Assembly (NCBI GenBank): GCA_019671135.1
Contig: JAHRHY010000007.1
Location: forward strand, 1,798,001-1,862,000
DNA from: Linnemannia hyalina
Lineage: Eukaryota; Mortierellomycota; Mortierellomycetes; Mortierellales; Mortierellaceae
DNA: 64,000 nucleotides
Direction of reading: 5' to 3'
This document shows, piece by piece, positions 59,305 through 64,000 of the stretch. The first letter of the stretch is position 1. Each line of letters opens with the position of its first letter. The notes beneath the pieces are model-generated. The model was given only the letters and a program-made list of their open reading frames with translations. It did not search any database and was not told where the DNA came from. A program made the position numbers and the translations under genes.

Positions 59305-61656
59305 TTACATGACATTAGAAGACTTGACAGCCTTTTTGCCACGATCATCAACAGGCGCCAAAAAATCCAATAACGGTCTCACTTGCAACTTGTCCGCACC
59401 CACATTCTTCAACCAATCCGGCAACGAAAACAGCACCTTCCTTTTCACATCTGCAGAGACGCCCTGAGTGTTCATCAGATGTGTCATGGCGTTGGTCATT
59501 TGGGCAGCGTCTTTAACAAGGGGTGAGCGACGACGTTGGTAGGATTCAAAGATCTTGAGATAATCTTCGTGGACGGGGACGTCGTCGAGACGGTAGAGAT
59601 GGTTGGCGAGGTAGATCGCGTCCATGATGGCTTGTTCTGCACCCTGGCCTGAGAATGGTGGGAACTATTGGTATTTTTTTAAAAAGAAATAAAGTATGAA
59701 AAGAACAATGGGTGGGATAGAAGAAAAGAACGATTAGAAAGGTGTATGATCGGGGATTACTATCGGGGATAACTACTCATGATATCCAAGAGGGGGGATA
59801 AATATCGACCAGCACGAATAGCAATCTTGTTACCTTGTGACAAGCTAAGAAAGGAGCATTAGGTAAGAAGCGTCATCGCAAGGAGACAAAACGACAACAG
59901 ATGCATGAGAGCGAACATGAGAAATAAGAAAAGACAAAAGAGAGAGAAAGGAGAGGAAGAGGGAAAAAGAATGAATGGTCAGTTTGTCAGAGAGCATATT
60001 TTTTTTTCAGCGCAAAATAATATGATCGATCAATCGCAGAAGCGCGGAAGGCGGAAAAAAACAATATGTTATTCCGCTCCAACATAACCCTAAAAATGTT
60101 TAAACATCCTCCCTTCGTTTTTATCATCCTTCAAAAGGCTATCAATGAATAAACAACAAAAAGAAGACTCACCTTCACCGATAAGGGCGACACGGCCATA
60201 ATGCCATGTCTTGAACTGCTTCTCTTCAACCATAATCTTGGTCATATGATCCCTCTGCGTACACTCAATCAGATCTGCCAAGGTCCCACCCCAAGGGAGC
60301 TCAAGATCCTGGATCAACCCACAGACGGCATCCACAGCCTCCGGTCCAAACTCGGATTGCTTAAAGTTGGTGTTATCGCCATCCTCGGGTTTCAACAGAT
60401 CGCCCGAGACCGACCAGAACATTCGGTTGTTGGTAAGCGGACTCAACCACAACGAATACGACGGATCCTTACCAACAACTACACTGGCTTCACAAAACTG
60501 TTGGTACGCAACCGGGAAGCGAGATCCATCCAAGGGTTGGCTGATACCAATGATGGCGTTCAAAGTATGCTTGAGAGGTTCTTGGTCCGATTTGGGGAGA
60601 AGGTTCTTGGTCTTCATGGTCCGGTAGATGTTTTGGCGGACCGCACTGTAAGCGCCGTCGGCTCCGATGATGATGTCCGCTTCTTCGACATAGCCGTTGG
60701 AGCACCGGACTTGAACTCCCGCGTTCCCATTGACAATCTCGAGCACGTATTTGCCCCACAGGACTTTACCCTGGGGCAGATGCGAGATCAGGATTCGAAG
60801 GAACTCTGATCTCAGGACAATGGATGCATAATGGCCATATCTATTTTGGAGAGATGGTGTACATTGAATTGGAGCAGAAAACAAAGGGGTTGGTTGTTGT
60901 CGGGTTAGCCCAGTCCATGTTAGGTCATGAGCACAAGAACAACGAGACAACAGAGAAAGAGAAAGAGAGAGAGAGCTTGCGATATGGAAAGGTAGGTGAT
61001 AAAGAAGCGAGGCGTAAAATGGCAACATAAAATATGACTAGTGCCCACCTGAAAAAGTGTACACAGACGGATAAAATAATAAGAAGAGAAAAAAAAGTCG
61101 ACTGATGACCAAAAATGTTTCAGTGCCAACACAAAAACTGAGAAAAGTGTGGAGCTGAGGAGTATGGAAGGAAGGTGGTACCGCACAAAAACAAAAACAA
61201 AAACAAAAAAAACAAACGCCCAAGAAAGGGAATGTTACATTACCTTTCTTTGTATAATAGGGCGTCGATACGACCACTAACGGTCATGTTGTGCTTCATG
61301 AGCGTCAGCCCCGAGACTGGCTTGGCAAACTGCATCACTTCATCCAAGAGACCCAGCTGTTCTATTACACGAAGGGTATTGGGCCCGAGTTGGATGGTGG
61401 TTTTGGGGACGGGGAGCTGTTGGGTTCGCTCGAGCAGGATGTAGTCAATCCCGGCGCGCTCAAGACAGAGTGCCAACATGAGTCCGCCGACACCAGCGCC
61501 GACGATCAAGACTTTACAGGGAGACTTTTCACGGGGTCCAAAGGTGTGGATGGATGCGACATCTGAACCAGTGGAGGAGAAGGTTGTTTGGGATTGAGAG
61601 TCGGGGAGTTGTCCCGAGCTGTCGCCCGAGTGAGTCGAGCTGAAGGAAGGTGCCAT
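59305..61656 (-). CDS. FAD-dependent monooxygenase (PHBH-fold, UbiH/salicylate-hydroxylase type)
   Basis: Four exons: 61656-61244, 60840-60173, 59844-59834 (11 nt), 59664-59305; 483 residues. Such enzymes use FAD and NAD(P)H to hydroxylate small, often aromatic substrates. Visible marks are the dinucleotide-binding motif VLIVGAGVGGLMLALCLERAG (GxGxxG at 53-58), the second-motif run IIIGADGAYSAVRQ (DG at 199-200), VALIGEACHK at 355-364 where the family usually has GD, and FSGQGAEQAIMDAIYLA. The 11-nt exon supplies the residues CHK plus most of an Ala codon; without it the frame breaks and the highly conserved Gly-Glu/Asp-Ala-Cys-His-Lys is lost. The C-terminal third is helical and charged. The substrate cannot be inferred. 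The N-terminal 45 residues are Ser/Thr-rich and precede the Rossmann fold. Confidence 0.9.
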
Positions 61657-62884
61657 GAGGAACGAAATGTTGGCGGGGGATGGGGGGTGTGGAAGGAGGG
61701 AGGGAAGGAGGGAAGGGAGGAGAGTGGAGAAATCAAGAAGAGAAGTGGAGAAAGAGACGCAGAGTGGGAGAGAAAGAGGTGATCGATCGATTTTATTCAG
61801 GCACCACCAATGACTGGAATGGGTGATTGTTTCAGGGCAGTCAGAAAAAAGGGGGGCGAGAGAGATAGTTGTTGGTATTGATTAAATACAGGTAAAACCG
61901 ACAAGGACAGTTGGGAGTAGGTGAAGAAGGCAAGGAGAAAGGAGGAAGAGGAATGAACAAGGAGGGATGAGAAAAGGAGACGAGGGAGGGAGAGAGAGAA
62001 AGAGAGAAAAGTGATGAGGAAGTGGAATGATGAAGAAAGAAGAGACCTGATCAGATCACAATCAAGTCTTTTCTATTCTTTCTTGCAGCAGAGAACTGTG
62101 TGTGAGTCTCACTTGCCTCTGTTTGCCTTCTTTGCATTGACGCACTCTTCTTTCCCCTCCTCACCCACCATCCTCCTCTCTTCTTCCTCCAACTCGTGGC
62201 TGTCTAATCCCACCCAGTCAACAATGAGAGCACCCACTTTCACTCGTGGCAAACTCAGTCTACTCTCCTCAAACAGAGAGAAAGTGGCCTCTTTTCTTTT
62301 CTTCTCTTCTTCTTCGCCAACCCAACTCTCTTCTTGGTCGCAACCCATCGTCATCATCCTCATCATCATCATATCGCTCATAACCTTCTTTTCTTTCTCT
62401 TGAAAGTACTCCGCATTTTCATTCGGCTCACACCTAGCCAGTTACCCAACCAAGGTACTTATCCAAAAACCGCTTACCTGTGTGTTTTATCTCCTCCTCT
62501 CTTGTAAAACAACATCAACTAAGAAAGACCAGAACAGAACAGAAGGAGAGAGGGAGCCACGCCATCCAATTGCTGTGCAATGGGGGCCTGGTCTGTACCC
62601 CTGTTTTTATTCCCATTCTCATTTCCATTTACAAAACCTCACCCCTATTCACTATTGTTTTTTACGTCCACCTTGTGCATGCAACTGTTTACCATTAACT
62701 CACATATCCATGCTGAGCTTAGAAACCATTGCGGCGCATGAAAATAATAATACGAAACTTCAACCCTGGTACTGCATCTGCTATTTTCTTACATACTTCT
62801 TATATTCAGCTGTCAATCATCATCCACCCCCTCTTCCACTCTGTCGTTATCAAGTAGACGAAAGTGGAGAGGAGACGCTTTCTT

Positions 62885-62923
<39 letters not shown>

Positions 62924-63661
62924 CTTAAATCCTCAAATCCCTCCTTCACTTGTCCTCAAACACATGCTTGTAGTTGGGTTCAAAGACTTGGCTATTATTT
63001 CATCTTTTTTTTTTTAGTGTTGGTAACTCTAACTTTCTAGACAAAACCAAGTGAACCCCTATTGGGTGGGTGCCGGCTTTCTTTTTCAAATAGGAGTATT
63101 TAGCAAAGTTGGGAACCCAACTTCCGCCTTTCGTCCCAATTTGCGCCGGCGCGACATCCCCACGCGAAAAAAGACGCTGGAACAAATCGGAAAGAACAAC
63201 GGTACTCACACACCTCTTTCTTCCTCCCCCCCCCAAAAAAAAAATCGCGCGAACAAAAGTTGAATGAAGAGAATTGTTTGTTTTGGCGTTGGATGTATTG
63301 CCTTGTAAAACGTCCATTTCTGAAATAATAACGAACGTTGCAATTTCCTCAGCCCATACTACTCTAATGAGAATATCTGTAATCATATATGTTCAATGTA
63401 CCATGAAAAATAGAGAAGTCTTCATTCAATATGAGTTGAGGAGACATTCACACTCACACACACATATGTATGTGGATGCAACTATAAACATCAATAATTT
63501 CTCTCTCGAACCCTACAGTCTGGAACAACCACAACCATAGAGAAAACATGTTCTACAACAACGTTTGTTTGTTGATACATCGAGCGCATTATTATATTTC
63601 TCGCCTTTTTTCTTTCTGTGTACAAATGATACGAGCTATGAACAATGGCAGCAGAACAGAA
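61657..63661. other. 2 kb intergenic region left of the right-edge gene
   Basis: Upstream DNA of the monooxygenase (GA-rich near 61660-62050) and 3' flank of the right-edge gene. A CT dinucleotide run is at 62886-62920 and a C run precedes an A run at 63230-63243. One short open frame with a hydrophobic end starts at 62224 but I do not accept it as a gene. Nothing else is recognised. Confidence 0.5.
62886..62920 (+). repeat. CT dinucleotide repeat, about 17 units
   Basis: An uninterrupted CT run in gene-free DNA. Simple microsatellite. Confidence 0.9.
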
Positions 63662-64000
63662 CTAAGTGTACCGTGTGAAATCGACAACAGGCTCCAATCC
63701 CATGATACTCGTTTGGTGCTGCTGCTGACCCTGCTGGCCCTGTGAGCCAGAACCGCTACCTTGGTTGCCAGTTCCATTCGCTCCAGACGATGATGACGAG
63801 GAGCCCAATCCAAGTCCGAGTCCAAGACCCAGTCCAATACTCGAACTGATTCCACCTCCAGCAGCTCCAGAGTTGTTGTTGCTTGAACCACCCGATGGTC
63901 CGTTGGATCCAGCGCCAACTCGCGATCCTCCGTGCCCAGATCCACCAGGGCCGCCTCCAGAAGGTCCGTTTGCTCCGCCAGCAACACCTCCTTGGCCTGT
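63662..64000 (-). CDS. C-terminal fragment of an unidentified Gly/Ser/Gln-rich protein, truncated by window edge
   Basis: The frame reading down from base 64000 stays open for 112 codons to a TAG at 63664-63662. It encodes Gly/Ser/Asn-rich low-complexity sequence, a (Gly-Leu)5 run, a Ser run, then QGQQGQQQHQTSIMGLEPVV and the end DFTRYT. I chose this frame because its composition (Gly, Ser, Gln, Asn) matches other low-complexity protein tails in this window. The competing minus-strand frame gives mixed, repetitive Leu/Val/Arg sequence with no such character. Such tails are common in transcription and RNA-binding proteins, but the gene cannot be identified from this part. It lacks any start codon in the window. 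Confidence 0.6.
   Translation of the reverse strand, partial: TGQGGVAGGANGPSGGGPGGSGHGGSRVGAGSNGPSGGSSNNNSGAAGGGISSSIGLGLGLGLGLGSSSSSSGANGTGNQGSGSGSQGQQGQQQHQTSIMGLEPVVDFTRYT

Noticed and set aside
62224..62403. 59-codon frame with hydrophobic C-terminus resembling a tail-anchored microprotein
   Set aside because: It lies in CT/TCA-rich sequence where hydrophobic translations arise easily, and there is no homology or clear gene context.

Overview
This window reads as nuclear DNA of a filamentous, early-diverging fungus, most likely a Mortierellaceae-type species (Mortierellomycota). That assignment is an inference from gene content and protein style; no rRNA or other phylogenetic marker is present. 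All 37 introns I could place by protein homology or reading-frame continuity are GT-AG. Coding exons are GC-richer than their surroundings. Intergenic DNA and introns are full of T-, CT- and A-rich tracts and short tandem repeats. I found no tRNA, rRNA, CRISPR array, intact transposon or virus-like gene.

Layout, left to right. 1-3154: the C-terminal two thirds of splicing factor SF3B1 (+), cut by the left edge. 5966-8147: an MscL-type mechanosensitive channel (+) with a zinc-ribbon-like tail and a 17-nt micro-exon. 9156-12593: a large GATA zinc-finger protein (-), with about 8 kb of gene-free DNA upstream. 20599-22169: an M50B-like membrane peptidase (-). 23139-26602: a 1010-residue F-box protein (-). 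27376-29582: ribosomal protein S6 (+). 30207-31463: a UBE2E-class ubiquitin-conjugating enzyme (+). 31964-33225: mitochondrial RidA/MMF1 (-). 33654-36586: a class 3 fatty-aldehyde dehydrogenase (-). 39820-42124: a calpain (+). 42465-44060: the urease accessory protein UreD (+). 44377-45457: mitochondrial acyl carrier protein (-). 46157-46717: a small membrane protein, probably mitochondrial (+), divergent from the acyl carrier protein. 47506-49941: a secreted alkaline phosphatase (-). 52464-56874: an F-box/LRR protein (-). 57783-58694: mitochondrial ribosomal protein mL59 (+). 59305-61656: an FAD-dependent monooxygenase with an 11-nt micro-exon (-). 63662-64000: the Gly/Ser/Gln-rich C-terminus of an unidentified protein (-), cut by the right edge.

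The genes do not form one pathway. They are mainly housekeeping functions: splicing, translation in cytosol and mitochondria, ubiquitination (one E2 and two F-box proteins), mitochondrial metabolism and metabolite repair, nitrogen and phosphate acquisition, and osmotic or membrane stress. I see no convincing undescribed multi-gene system. The most notable points are the two micro-exons, a CACGTG double palindrome in the first RPS6 intron, the zinc-ribbon MscL, the 8 kb upstream of the GATA gene, and two stretches of strong hairpins in otherwise empty DNA (39343-39384 and 50551-50590).
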